Below, one piece after another: positions 7,105 through 15,656 of a DNA stretch of 36,649 nt (position 1 is its first letter; the number at the start of each line of letters is the position of its first letter). Location: contig CALZYE010000014.1 in the NCBI GenBank assembly GCA_945830395.1, positions 1 to 36,649 of the forward strand. The letters are read 5' to 3'. Under the pieces are notes generated by a model that worked only from the letters and a program-made list of their open reading frames with translations, ran no database searches and had not been told where the DNA came from. This stretch comes from an uncultured Clostridia bacterium (GTDB lineage Bacteria; Bacillota; Clostridia; Peptostreptococcales; Anaerovoracaceae). A program made the translations under genes and the position numbers.

Positions 7105-7164
7105 GAAAAAGCCTGACAAAACATATATCCCTTTGGATTACCTTTGTTTCGTCAGGCTCTTTTA
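7105..7164 (-). terminator. Bidirectional terminator after the AP2-domain gene
   Basis: AGCCTGAC at 7110-7117 and GTCAGGCT at 7151-7158 form an eight-pair GC-rich stem. Extension pairs and an AT-rich loop lie between. T-tracts follow on both strands (TTTTT on minus, CTTTT on plus). Confidence 0.65.
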
Positions 7165-7249
7165 CTTCTGCTCATCCTTTAGATTGCAGGTAATAAGAAG
7201 TATCGCTTAAGGGATTTATACCTTACATGTGAATTCTTCTTACGCTCAG

Positions 7250-8242
7250 TTATTCTGTTGTCTCTTGTGGATTTCCCGTTAACTTTTTCCTTCCCAGCTC
7301 CTTAATATTGCAGGTAACATAAAACTCCTTGTCCTTAAAGCTCACATCATAAATCAACGGATTTTTCTCTTCCCAATCCTTATCATCACTACTAAGTCTT
7401 TTCCATCTTTCAAAAGCCTTGCAAAATCCCTCATGTAAAGTTTCCTCAGCATATTTTCTTATCTCCAATGCTTCCTGCAGGCTTTCATATGTCCCCAGGT
7501 TATAGTGTTTTCCTCTAAACCCTATATGAGCTCTATAGCGACCACTTTTCCTTAATGTTATTCCAAGATGTCCACTTGAGTTATCTACTCTCGGCTTCTT
7601 TCTGAATTTCAATATGGTATAGCTTGTCCCATCATAGAGGCTCACATTATTAAATACCTGCTCCTGCACCTCTGCCTTCTTACAACCGCAACTTGTTGTG
7701 TTGCCTCTTACAAGGGCGTCTTCCGTCACAAGAAGGATTTTTCCGCAATCACATCTGCACTTCCATTTAACGGAACCTTTCTTATCTCTCTTAAGCGTAG
7801 GATGCAAGGTAACAAGTCTTCCGAACCTCTCTCCTCCAATGTCCTTATACCGTATATTCTTCATTTTCTTCATGCAGCCGCAGCTCTTTGCATCCCCGTT
7901 TTTTAAGTCTCTTGCAATGCAAAGAGTTTCATTTCCGCAGTCACATTTGCAGTACCAGCTCACTCTTCCGTTTATGTTTTCCCCTCGCCTCATTACAACA
8001 AGCATTCCGAAGCGTCTTCCTTTAAGGTCTTCTGCAATGTTTCCTCTGTCGGCAGTCTTCTTGGGCTCACAGCCGCAGTTTGTAACTGTTCCTCTCTTAA
8101 GATGCTTTGTACTTGCTATAATCTCTCCTCCGCAGTCACATCTGCACTTCCATTTTGCATAACCCTTTTCTCCATCCTCTATTCTGTATATTGCAGTTAG
8201 TTTTCCAAACCTCTTTCCCTTCAAGTCAAGAAATCCTGTCAT
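7250..8242 (-). CDS. Triple zinc-ribbon plus AP2-domain DNA-binding protein
   Basis: The 330-residue protein contains three tandem modules of about 52 residues (near 7-58, 72-123 and 136-187). Each starts G.RFG.L and carries W.CxCDCG and CGC, giving a four-cysteine zinc site. They are followed by an AP2/ERF-type domain at about 222-270 (SSGHLGITLRKSGRYRAHIGF...LGTYESLQEALEIR) and a variable C-terminal part. In bacteria and phages, AP2 domains usually accompany homing endonucleases, but no HNH or GIY-YIG nuclease motif is visible, so I infer a DNA-binding regulator or a nuclease-less relative. Start 8242 has AAGGG upstream. It is followed by tandem terminators and preceded by a small membrane gene. 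Confidence 0.75.
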   Translation of the reverse strand: MTGFLDLKGKRFGKLTAIYRIEDGEKGYAKWKCRCDCGGEIIASTKHLKRGTVTNCGCEPKKTADRGNIAEDLKGRRFGMLVVMRRGENINGRVSWYCKCDCGNETLCIARDLKNGDAKSCGCMKKMKNIRYKDIGGERFGRLVTLHPTLKRDKKGSVKWKCRCDCGKILLVTEDALVRGNTTSCGCKKAEVQEQVFNNVSLYDGTSYTILKFRKKPRVDNSSGHLGITLRKSGRYRAHIGFRGKHYNLGTYESLQEALEIRKYAEETLHEGFCKAFERWKRLSSDDKDWEEKNPLIYDVSFKDKEFYVTCNIKELGRKKLTGNPQETTE

Positions 8243-8262
8243 AGCATTTTCCCTTGTTTGTT

Positions 8263-8517
8263 CTACTTAATTAAAAGTGCAATAATATTTATTGCAACGG
8301 CAAATGCAATTATTATCCCCATCATAAGAAAGGCGGCTATTGCCCAATTCTTTTTGTTCACATTGGTCTTATCTGATACAGCCCATGTAATCAACATCAC
8401 AATATTTACAATCGGAATTACGGTGATTAAATAGGTGATAAGCCAGTCTTTAACCCTCATAGGCTCATTTCTGCTATCTCTTTGGAATTCTTTCTGTCTG
8501 TTTATTTCATTGTTCAT
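8263..8517 (-). CDS. Small membrane protein, two transmembrane helices
   Basis: The 84-residue product has a charged N-terminus (MNNEINRQKEFQRD...), a helix at about 23-45 and another at about 57-82 ending in a lysine. ATG 8517 is preferred over 8529 because GGAGG lies five bases upstream. It lies between the adhesin terminator and the AP2 gene. No function is recognised; in the neighbourhood of a surface adhesin it could be an envelope accessory protein, but nothing proves that. Confidence 0.55.
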   Translation of the reverse strand: MNNEINRQKEFQRDSRNEPMRVKDWLITYLITVIPIVNIVMLITWAVSDKTNVNKKNWAIAAFLMMGIIIAFAVAINIIALLIK

Positions 8518-8565
8518 CTTATCCTCCAAATCGCATTCTTCTAAATTGCAATTGTCTCAAATACA

Positions 8566-8604
8566 GAAAAGGCAGCAGGAAATGGTATCCCACTCCTTGC
8601 TGCC
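8566..8604 (-). terminator. Terminator of the adhesin gene
   Basis: GGCAGCA and TGCTGCC form the core stem, with a longer imperfect extension. TTTTCTGT follows on the minus strand. It lies 47 bases downstream of the adhesin stop codon. Confidence 0.75.
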
Positions 8605-8650
8605 TCTGCATATTTACTTACCCCTTTTGATTATCATTAACAGCTATCAC

Positions 8651-11600
8651 TTACTGTCTCTTTCTTCTCATGTAAGCAGCACTTCCAAGTGCTCCTCCTG
8701 ATGCAAGAAGTAACATTAGCATAAGCATGATGTTGCTGTTATCACCTGTACTTGGTCCATGTGGGTTATCCGGATTGTTTGGTTTCTTTGGAACTTTTGG
8801 AGTTGGATTCTTTACCGTATTGGTATCTGAATCGTTTATTCCGTCGTTAACTCTTGCCGTATTGGTAAGGGTCTGTCCATTAACATCCTTATCTACCTTT
8901 ACTGTAAATTTAACCTTAAAGGTTTCTCCCTTTGCTACCTTATTCGTCCAGGTAACCTTTCCAGCCTCATATTTACCGCCATTATCTGCAGATACAAAGG
9001 TTGTATGTGCAGGAATCTTATCTGTGATGGTTACATCACGCTCTTCCCCTGTGGTGTTCTTGTATGTAATAGCGTAAGTCAGTTTCTGACCCGGCTTTAC
9101 TCTTACACCGTCAATATTAGTCGTTGTACCTCCGGTGAAGACTTCCTTCTTTGGCTCAGTCGGTGTCGGATTATGGGTTTCATTTGTGTTGTAATCATTT
9201 ACTCCGTCATTTACCTTAGCCTGATTGTCTATAGGTGCTCCGTTTACATCTTTATCGACCTTTACTGTAAACTTAACTGTGATGCTCTTGCCGTCTTTCA
9301 CATTGGCTTTCCATGTAACTACTCCGCCGGATAATGTTCCGCCGTTATCTGCTGATACGAATTTGGTATGAGCAGGAAGCTTATCTGTGATAGTTGTCTC
9401 TACATCTTCTCCTGTAGTGTTCCTATAGGTAATAGCATAGGTCAGTTCATCGCCTCCCTTAACTACCTTTCCATCAATCTTTGTTGTTGTACTTCCTTCA
9501 AATACTTCCTTTTCAGGTCTTGTCGGAGTAGGATTGACTACTTCATTGGTATCATAATCGTTGTTACCGTCATTTGCCTTAGCCTTATTTTTGATAGGCT
9601 CTCCGTTTACATCATCATCAACCTGAACAGTGAACCTGGCAACAAAACTGTCTCCCTTAGCTACTTTCTTTTTCCAGGTAACTACTCCGCCTTCTTCTTT
9701 TCCGCCGTTTTCTGCTGATACGAACTTAGTATGAGCAGGAAGCTTATCTGTGATAGTAGCATCTGCATCTTTACCGGTAGTGTTCCTATAGGTAATGGTA
9801 TATGTAATCTTCTGACCTGCTTTTACTCTCTTACCGTCTATCTTTGTAGTTGTTCCGAATTCCAATGCTTCCTTAACAGGATCTGTTGGTGTCGGATTGG
9901 TTACTTCGTTGCTGTCTGCCTCGTTATTACCGTCATTAACCTTAGCCCGGTTATCTAAAGGAGCTCCGTTAACATCGTCATCAACCTTTACCTTAAACTT
10001 AACGGTAATGCTCTGTCCTTTTCCTACATTAGGCTTCCATGTAACCACTCCGCCTGCTTCCGTTCCTCCGTTTTCTGCTGAAATAAACTTGGTATGAGCA
10101 GGAATCTTATCTGTGATAGTAGCTGTTACATCTTTATCCGTTGTATTCTTATATGTAATTGCATAGGTAAGTTCCTGTCCCGGCTGCACCATTTCTCCAT
10201 CTATATTGGTGGTGCTGCTTCCCGTAAACACTTCCTTCTTTGGAACGGTGTGTTTATTGGTTATTACAAATCCCTTTTTTGCATCCCCTGTCTTTGTGAT
10301 TTCATAAAATGCAATATGCACTTCTGCTACATCATACTTGATTTCGCTTCCGTCTTTATTGTACTTAGGAAGATCCTTAAATGCTCCTTCCCAGCCTCCT
10401 GCTTTATTAAGGGTTAGGGTCTTTCCGGGAACCTCTTTTCCGTCTGCAAGAAGTTTTACGGTTACGGAGTCCTTTTCAGGTCCGTCCCAAACCTTATTTA
10501 CCTTCACCTGTGTCTTTTCAATATTCTTATTGGTTATGGTAAAGCCTTTTTTGGCATCTCCCGTCTTCTTACTTTCGTAGCCGTCTATATTTACTTCCGC
10601 TACATCGTATTTGATTTCTCCGCCATTAACATTCAGTTTATCAAGGCCTGTGAACTTTCCTTCCCAGCCCCCTGCTTTATTTAGGGTCAGGGTCTTTCCG
10701 GGAACCTCTTTTCCGTCTGCAAGAAGTTTTACTGTTACGGAGTCCTTTTCAGGGCCTTCCCACTTCTTATTTACCTTGATTTCAACCTTTTCGCCCTTAG
10801 GCTCATTGTACATGGCAACTACTTCGCCGGTTCCCTGATTATCCAGCTCAATTACCTTGGAGTTAGATGCCTTTGGATTCTTTGTAGAATTCGGATTTGT
10901 TTTATCTTCTGCTACATTCTCATAACCTTCTGGATGTGCTGTTTCCACAAAGCGATATTTTCCTACGGCAAGCTTCTTGATTTGCACGATTCCTTTATCG
11001 TCCGGTACCAACTGACCATTATCCAGACTTCCCTTCTCAAGCATATCCGGTTTCACATCTACCTTGGTCCATGTAGCACCGTTATCCTTTGTGTTCTGAA
11101 GTTCAAACTTAAAGCCTTTTGACAGGGCTGCTCCTGTTTTTCTATCTGACTTAATCAGCTTTACAGATAGCGGGTCTGCAGGGGCATCTGCGATTCCTGC
11201 TGGTGGAGTGAGAGTACCTGTTGCCTTTTTCTCTACTTCACCAGTTTGTTTTGTCGTTATTTTGGCAATATTTGTTATTTGAGTTTTCTCCTTTACTGGT
11301 ACATAAGCAGCACTAAAATAAAAATACAAGTTTTGTACTGCTTTCCCCTTGAAAGTCTCATTTGTTTTTTCAATCGTAGTTTGTTTTAAATTACCAAATA
11401 TATCTGGTTGAGTTTTCTTTAACCAATTCCCAACTCCACCTGCTAATTTAATATCTGGAATTTTGTCATAAGTAAATCCATTTGAATCATTTAAATCAAA
11501 CAACTTCATCATAAAGGTATATGAGCCATCGCCATTATTGTACATACAATATTCAGCATCCTTCATAGAAGCTTTTACCTCGGCCTTGGTTTTTGTACCC

Positions 11601-13144
11601 TGATTGATTTTTTTAAACAAATCCATTGGTAGTTTAATCGCATAACTACCCTCAAAAACCTTACCTTCATCATTTACTCCAGATATCCAAGTCGCACACG
11701 AAAAAAACTGTGGTTCTGAAACTATTCCATTGTCAAACGTATCTTCCACATAAACCTCTGTTAATGAATGTGGATTATATGCACCATCATGTTCTAACAT
11801 GTACGGAGTATAATAACCTTTTGCTACACCATTTGTTTTTTCAAGAAAAAAATCATTTTCTATTGCAATTCTCCATGTTGCATACTGATCATTCGATAGG
11901 CTCAACAATTTTCCGAATGCTGGGTCAACAAGCTGGTTAATACTTTTAACAGTAATATATTTTTTTTCTTGTGAAACAACCAATTTGTTTCTTCCCAGCA
12001 CACCATTCCAAATCGTTCTTTCTTTAGGAACTTGCGAATAACCCGCAGTTGAATTAAGATGCTTCATTTCTCCGGTCTCTAAAGAAGCTACAAACTCTTT
12101 CACTTGATTATTTTTGATATAATCACTACCAAATTTTATGATAAATGACGATGTGCTACCTTGAAAACGCCACGTTCCTATCTGATGTTTAGTCGCATCA
12201 AATAATGGTTGTTCTGCAAAAGAACGAATTTGATCCACAGCATTATACCCAGCAGGAATAGTTAGTGTATCACCTTCAATAATAGGCTTAGTTCCTTTAT
12301 AATCTATATCTAGTTTAAATTTAATTCTACTCTCTTTTTGATTTTCGCAGATTGTATTAGAAAATTTTGAAGAATCTTTTTTAAATGTTGCATAATCAGA
12401 AGTATCACTTGTCCTGTAATCTATCTCTTTATTTCCGTTTGCAACATCAATAATCTTAAATGATTTTATAGTAACATTATCAAGACTAAGTGCTCCCGGA
12501 CCTATAGAATTCTCTTTGTTCTTCTTTTCATATCCGGCAACTATTGTGCTGCCCATAACTTTTCCATAGATAGCAGCCTTTTCTCCATTTGTTCCGGTTC
12601 CTAATTTAGTATTGGAAAACTTTACAGCACCAGCGTTAAGTGTTGCTGTAACAGTCTGTCCCTCCAAATCCTTAGAAAATTCTATTTTAAATTTTCCGGA
12701 ATTATAGATATAGCTTCCAATTTCCTTACCTGAACTATCTCTTAATGTGGTGTTCGGGAAAGAGGCTGCTGCAAATTCATCTCCAAGGCTTACAGGAATC
12801 TCAAGAGTATCTCCAGCTTTGATTTTACCTTTATAAGTAAAGTTAAATTTCAGAGACAGTTCAGATTCTTTCTGATCCTTTCCCACAGGCTGATTAAACT
12901 TTGATGGATTATTAAGATAATCGTTATAGCCTGAACCTCCCTGCGTCTTATAGTCAATCTTTGCACCGCCATGGGTACCGTCAATAATATCAAAAGAGTA
13001 AGTCTTTATATCAGTTGCACTTAACTTACTTCCTCCATTTTCAGCAAACGCTTGCATGCCGGGCATTGACGAGCCAAGCACCATCAATGCTGCTAACATC
13101 AGCGTTGCTAACTTCCTTCCTTTTTCCTTGAGATTTGCTCTCAT
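8651..13144 (-). CDS. Large cell-wall anchored repeat adhesin
   Basis: The 1497-residue surface protein has a signal peptide (1-34, cut near AFA/EN), two related N-terminal Ig-like domains (about 45-205 and 225-400), a middle domain to about 650, a SpaA-like prealbumin domain (655-782), two almost identical Cna-B domains (786-873, 876-964) and four ~121-residue DUF11-like repeats (968-1448). The end is a sorting signal, GPSTGD at 1463-1468, a hydrophobic helix and RRKRQ. The sorting motif deviates from LPXTG, so a sortase accepting this variant is assumed. SpaA, Cna-B and DUF11-like domains often carry internal isopeptide bonds and form stalks. Start 13144 follows GGAGG and a leader. It stands alone between two terminators; an invertase gene and a Hin-like site lie upstream. 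Its role is inferred as attachment to host or partner cells. Confidence 0.88.
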   Translation of the reverse strand: MRANLKEKGRKLATLMLAALMVLGSSMPGMQAFAENGGSKLSATDIKTYSFDIIDGTHGGAKIDYKTQGGSGYNDYLNNPSKFNQPVGKDQKESELSLKFNFTYKGKIKAGDTLEIPVSLGDEFAAASFPNTTLRDSSGKEIGSYIYNSGKFKIEFSKDLEGQTVTATLNAGAVKFSNTKLGTGTNGEKAAIYGKVMGSTIVAGYEKKNKENSIGPGALSLDNVTIKSFKIIDVANGNKEIDYRTSDTSDYATFKKDSSKFSNTICENQKESRIKFKLDIDYKGTKPIIEGDTLTIPAGYNAVDQIRSFAEQPLFDATKHQIGTWRFQGSTSSFIIKFGSDYIKNNQVKEFVASLETGEMKHLNSTAGYSQVPKERTIWNGVLGRNKLVVSQEKKYITVKSINQLVDPAFGKLLSLSNDQYATWRIAIENDFFLEKTNGVAKGYYTPYMLEHDGAYNPHSLTEVYVEDTFDNGIVSEPQFFSCATWISGVNDEGKVFEGSYAIKLPMDLFKKINQGTKTKAEVKASMKDAEYCMYNNGDGSYTFMMKLFDLNDSNGFTYDKIPDIKLAGGVGNWLKKTQPDIFGNLKQTTIEKTNETFKGKAVQNLYFYFSAAYVPVKEKTQITNIAKITTKQTGEVEKKATGTLTPPAGIADAPADPLSVKLIKSDRKTGAALSKGFKFELQNTKDNGATWTKVDVKPDMLEKGSLDNGQLVPDDKGIVQIKKLAVGKYRFVETAHPEGYENVAEDKTNPNSTKNPKASNSKVIELDNQGTGEVVAMYNEPKGEKVEIKVNKKWEGPEKDSVTVKLLADGKEVPGKTLTLNKAGGWEGKFTGLDKLNVNGGEIKYDVAEVNIDGYESKKTGDAKKGFTITNKNIEKTQVKVNKVWDGPEKDSVTVKLLADGKEVPGKTLTLNKAGGWEGAFKDLPKYNKDGSEIKYDVAEVHIAFYEITKTGDAKKGFVITNKHTVPKKEVFTGSSTTNIDGEMVQPGQELTYAITYKNTTDKDVTATITDKIPAHTKFISAENGGTEAGGVVTWKPNVGKGQSITVKFKVKVDDDVNGAPLDNRAKVNDGNNEADSNEVTNPTPTDPVKEALEFGTTTKIDGKRVKAGQKITYTITYRNTTGKDADATITDKLPAHTKFVSAENGGKEEGGVVTWKKKVAKGDSFVARFTVQVDDDVNGEPIKNKAKANDGNNDYDTNEVVNPTPTRPEKEVFEGSTTTKIDGKVVKGGDELTYAITYRNTTGEDVETTITDKLPAHTKFVSADNGGTLSGGVVTWKANVKDGKSITVKFTVKVDKDVNGAPIDNQAKVNDGVNDYNTNETHNPTPTEPKKEVFTGGTTTNIDGVRVKPGQKLTYAITYKNTTGEERDVTITDKIPAHTTFVSADNGGKYEAGKVTWTNKVAKGETFKVKFTVKVDKDVNGQTLTNTARVNDGINDSDTNTVKNPTPKVPKKPNNPDNPHGPSTGDNSNIMLMLMLLLASGGALGSAAYMRRKRQ
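8801..10243 (-). repeat. Four ~363-bp tandem repeats coding DUF11-like domains
   Basis: The adhesin gene repeats a ~121-codon unit four times (residues 968, 1088, 1209 and 1330 onwards). Each has GTTT or similar, YAITY(K/R)NTTG, ITDK(I/L)PAHT, NGG and NPTPT. The high DNA similarity makes copy-number change by recombination likely and also causes long spurious open frames on the other strand. Confidence 0.8.
10253..10789 (-). repeat. Two ~270-bp tandem repeats coding Cna-B domains
   Basis: Two neighbouring Cna-B domains (residues 786-873 and 876-964) share long identical runs, such as SVTVKLLADGKEVPGKTL and KAGGWEG. The near identity suggests a recent duplication. Confidence 0.75.
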
Positions 13145-13289
13145 CTCTTCTCCTCCTTTATAGATTTAAACTTTTTCTTTAATAACAATTATCGATTTTC
13201 TTTATGTAAAACAAATCAGACTTTGTATTACAGCTTGTGCTATACTGGAAAAAGCATAGAATATGGAGAAGTGTTGTGACTTTTAACCT

Positions 13290-13315
13290 GTATCAAAAAG
13301 TCTACTTTTTGATAC
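13290..13315. promoter_or_regulatory. 26-bp palindrome resembling a Hin-family crossover site
   Basis: GTATCAAAAAGT (13290-13301) and ACTTTTTGATAC (13304-13315) are perfect 12-base arms around a two-base centre CT. The Hin hix consensus is also 26 bp with a two-base core, and its arms share TATCAAAAA and TTTTTGATA with this site. It lies 23 bases past the stop of a Hin-like invertase gene and 145 bases upstream of the adhesin start. No second full copy is visible in the window. An operator for the invertase is the main alternative. Confidence 0.6.
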
Positions 13316-13338
13316 AAATTTAACTATACTTTTTTTGG

Positions 13339-13926
13339 TTACATATGTTTTAACCATCTTGAAAAGGTGGAATGACTCACACCAAGAAGCATTGCACCTT
13401 CCCTAAGACTTATCTCTCCTTCCTTCCAGAGCCCTGCAACTTCCTCAAAATTATCAGGTTGTTCAATAGATTTTCTTCCGAAATGCACACCTTTCTTTTT
13501 CGCTTCCCTTATTCCCTCCATCTGCCTCTTATGAGTATTTTCCCTTTCGATTTGTGCTACATAGGACATAACCTGGAGCACAAGGTCGGCAATAAAAGTT
13601 CCGGTAAGACCGTTTACCTTTTTTCTTGTGTCAAGAAGCGGGAAGTCTATCACGATAATATCCGCCTTTTTCTTTTTGGTAATGACCTTCCACTGCTCTA
13701 TAATTTCAGTATAATTTCTCCCAAGCCTATCAATGGACTTTATAAAAACCTCATCTCCCGGCTTTATTTTGCGTATCATCCTTTTGTATCCTTTCCTGTT
13801 AAAATTCTTTCCCGTAGCCTTGTCAATGAATATCGTCTCCTTGGCTACGCCATGCTCTTTCATTGCCGTCATTTGCCTGTCAATATTTTGTTCTTTGCTT
13901 GAAACTCTCACATATCCATATTTCAT
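13339..13926 (-). CDS. Hin-like serine recombinase (DNA invertase/resolvase family)
   Basis: The 195-residue protein has the size and build of Hin/Gin-type invertases. The catalytic domain begins YGYVRVSSKEQN with Ser9 and contains IDRLGRNYTEIIEQW and the long E helix (QVMSYVAQIERENTHKRQMEGIREAKKKG). The C-terminal helix-turn-helix follows, with SLREGAMLLGVSHSTFSRWL (about 173-192). Start 13926 has AGGAGG nine bases upstream. The gene sits just upstream of the palindrome at 13290 and of the adhesin gene, which suggests control of adhesin expression by inversion, or resolution of element multimers. It is distinct from the two large serine recombinases in the window. Confidence 0.85.
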   Translation of the reverse strand: MKYGYVRVSSKEQNIDRQMTAMKEHGVAKETIFIDKATGKNFNRKGYKRMIRKIKPGDEVFIKSIDRLGRNYTEIIEQWKVITKKKKADIIVIDFPLLDTRKKVNGLTGTFIADLVLQVMSYVAQIERENTHKRQMEGIREAKKKGVHFGRKSIEQPDNFEEVAGLWKEGEISLREGAMLLGVSHSTFSRWLKHM

Positions 13927-14011
13927 TTACATATTCCTCCTATTTTCTCTATTATGAAGAATATGCAGAAGATGATGGACATGTATGTTAATTACCTTGT
14001 GCTATGTATCA

Positions 14012-14040
14012 GAAAAGCAGGGGAAGCCCCCTGCCTTTCT
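14012..14040 (-). terminator. Terminator after the transfer operon hydrolase gene
   Basis: GCAGGGG (14017-14023) and CCCCTGC (14028-14034) form a seven-pair GC stem, followed by TTTTCTG on the minus strand. It marks the end of the T4SS operon. Confidence 0.75.
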
Positions 14041-14069
14041 GAGTTAACTACCTCTATGCCCTTTGCTGT

Positions 14070-15641
14070 TTAAAATTTAGGAATTCCGTAACCGTATATT
14101 ACCCTTGAGCCTACGGAGTAGCTGTTTTGCTTACATTTATCACTGCTGTTTCCCTCGATGGTGTATACCGTTTTCCCATCGCATCTTTCTACAATACCCA
14201 CATGATCCGGCATTCCGTCATTTCCCCAGTCAAAGAAAATTATATCGCCGGGAGCCGGTTTGTAGCTTCTCTTCTGCCACTGACCTTTTCCCTTAAACCA
14301 ACTTATACCGTCACTTACAAGAGCAAACTTCGGCATAGTTCCGCTTTTTATATATCCTCCTTGTTCTGCACACCATGAGACAAAGCAGGCACACCAGTGC
14401 ACATGACTTTTAAAACCATACCATCTCCAGAATTTTTCTCCGCCTACATTTCCCACCTGTTTCTTTGCAATCCCGACAATAACCGTATTCCCAATGCCGT
14501 AATTGTAACTGCCGTAAGGATAATACCTGAGTACATGGGAAACATACTGCTTGTCCCCATAACTTTTCCATCCATGCTTTTTCGCCTGTTCATCTGAAAA
14601 GGCAGAAGCATTGGCTACTGTATATCCTCCGTCTTTCTTAATCGCCCAGGAAATATATCCGTTTCCATAGTTATATCCTTGAAGTGCAAGCCTTATTCTA
14701 TCCATATCAAGAGGATTTTTGCACTTTGCTTCTTTAAGGCAGGCGGCTATATTCTGCACTCCACAAGAAATAGAGTAATCCGGATCCGTTATACCGTTTG
14801 GTTTTTTCGGATATTTCTCGTTATATCCGCATTCCGATGCCTGCATCGGGTCTTTCCCCCTGCCACCCGATTCCTGCATCATCACCGCTTTGATAAGGTC
14901 TGTGTATTCCGAAATTCCATATTCTTTAGCATATTTAGATATGACAGGGGTATAGCTTTCCACTTCGGCACTTACAGGAGTGTAGTTTGCAGAGCTGCTG
15001 TCTCCAAAAAAGTAAAACGCCGCCCCAAACAGGCAGCAGATAACAATGATTATAACGGCAATCCATCCCATAGCCATAAGTGCGGAAACCAATACCTTTA
15101 TCGTAGAAACCGCTCCTTTTACAGCCTTTGCGATTCCTTTGACTGTTTTCCTTCCGGTTTTAACAACTCCGCTTCCTTTTTTCTTTGCATTTCTTACAGA
15201 CTTTATCGCATTTTTTCTTGCCCTTTCTTTTGCTACCTTGGACTGCCTGAAAGAAGAAACGGCTGCTCCCTTTCTTTTAGCATAACTTCCTGCGGTCTTT
15301 ATCTTCCTGCTGCTTTCATAAAAACCATTTCCTTTTACTGTTATGTTTTGTATCTCTGTTTTTTTCTTTCTCATCTTAATGAGATTTTTCTTTGTTTCAG
15401 CCATACTTTTTCTTCCGATAAGTTCTGCTTTACCTGCGACTTTATCAAGCATAGCCTTTGAGCCTTTAGAAATATTATCAGAAGCATAGGTATGTGGTGA
15501 GTTACTGTCATTTCTTTCATAGCCTTGAGAAAATTCTCTTGTCTTGGTCTGCACATTTTTTATTTTCTCTGCCCCTACCGCCACCCGATCCAAAGTCTTT
15601 ATTGTTCCCTTTTTAACCTCCCGTAATTTAATGTCTGCCAT
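14070..15641 (-). CDS. Bifunctional cell-wall hydrolase of the T4SS (muramidase plus CHAP)
   Basis: The 523-residue protein has a basic cytoplasmic N-terminal region (1-175), one transmembrane helix (about 191-212), a lysozyme/SLT-like domain beginning SKYAKEYGISEYTDLIKAVMMQESGG (catalytic Glu near 257) and a C-terminal CHAP/NlpC-like domain (HWCACFVSWC with Cys near 417; PDHVGIV with His near 480). This is the layout of Tn916 Orf14/CwlT-like proteins, which open the peptidoglycan for the conjugation channel. ATG 15641 is preferred over 15647 because AAGGG is eight bases upstream of it. It follows VirB4 by about 15 bases and ends the operon before the terminator at 14012. Confidence 0.85.
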   Translation of the reverse strand: MADIKLREVKKGTIKTLDRVAVGAEKIKNVQTKTREFSQGYERNDSNSPHTYASDNISKGSKAMLDKVAGKAELIGRKSMAETKKNLIKMRKKKTEIQNITVKGNGFYESSRKIKTAGSYAKRKGAAVSSFRQSKVAKERARKNAIKSVRNAKKKGSGVVKTGRKTVKGIAKAVKGAVSTIKVLVSALMAMGWIAVIIIVICCLFGAAFYFFGDSSSANYTPVSAEVESYTPVISKYAKEYGISEYTDLIKAVMMQESGGRGKDPMQASECGYNEKYPKKPNGITDPDYSISCGVQNIAACLKEAKCKNPLDMDRIRLALQGYNYGNGYISWAIKKDGGYTVANASAFSDEQAKKHGWKSYGDKQYVSHVLRYYPYGSYNYGIGNTVIVGIAKKQVGNVGGEKFWRWYGFKSHVHWCACFVSWCAEQGGYIKSGTMPKFALVSDGISWFKGKGQWQKRSYKPAPGDIIFFDWGNDGMPDHVGIVERCDGKTVYTIEGNSSDKCKQNSYSVGSRVIYGYGIPKF

Positions 15642-15656
15642 AGCCATATCCCTTTT

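Noticed and set aside
7050-7164. tRNA or riboswitch upstream of the sigma-like gene
   Set aside because: The structures are two plain hairpins with T-tracts; no cloverleaf or recognisable aptamer core is visible.
8801-10243. CRISPR array
   Set aside because: Repeat units are ~363 bp, coding and contiguous without spacers; no cas gene is present.
8727-10838. Series of plus-strand ORFs (75-116 codons) with similar sequences
   Set aside because: They are antisense shadows of the adhesin repeats; their mutual similarity only reflects the repeated DNA.
12111-12122. Second Hin-like site (TTTTTGATAT) within the adhesin gene
   Set aside because: Only one half-site matches; the other arm is unrelated and the bases are coding.
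13290-13315. Palindrome as an ordinary transcription terminator
   Set aside because: The stem is AT-rich with a two-base loop too small for an RNA hairpin, and no T-tract follows it on the minus strand.
14679-15461. 260-codon plus-strand ORF
   Set aside because: Antisense to the SLT-CHAP hydrolase gene, low-complexity Cys/Phe/Ser-rich translation, no ribosome site.
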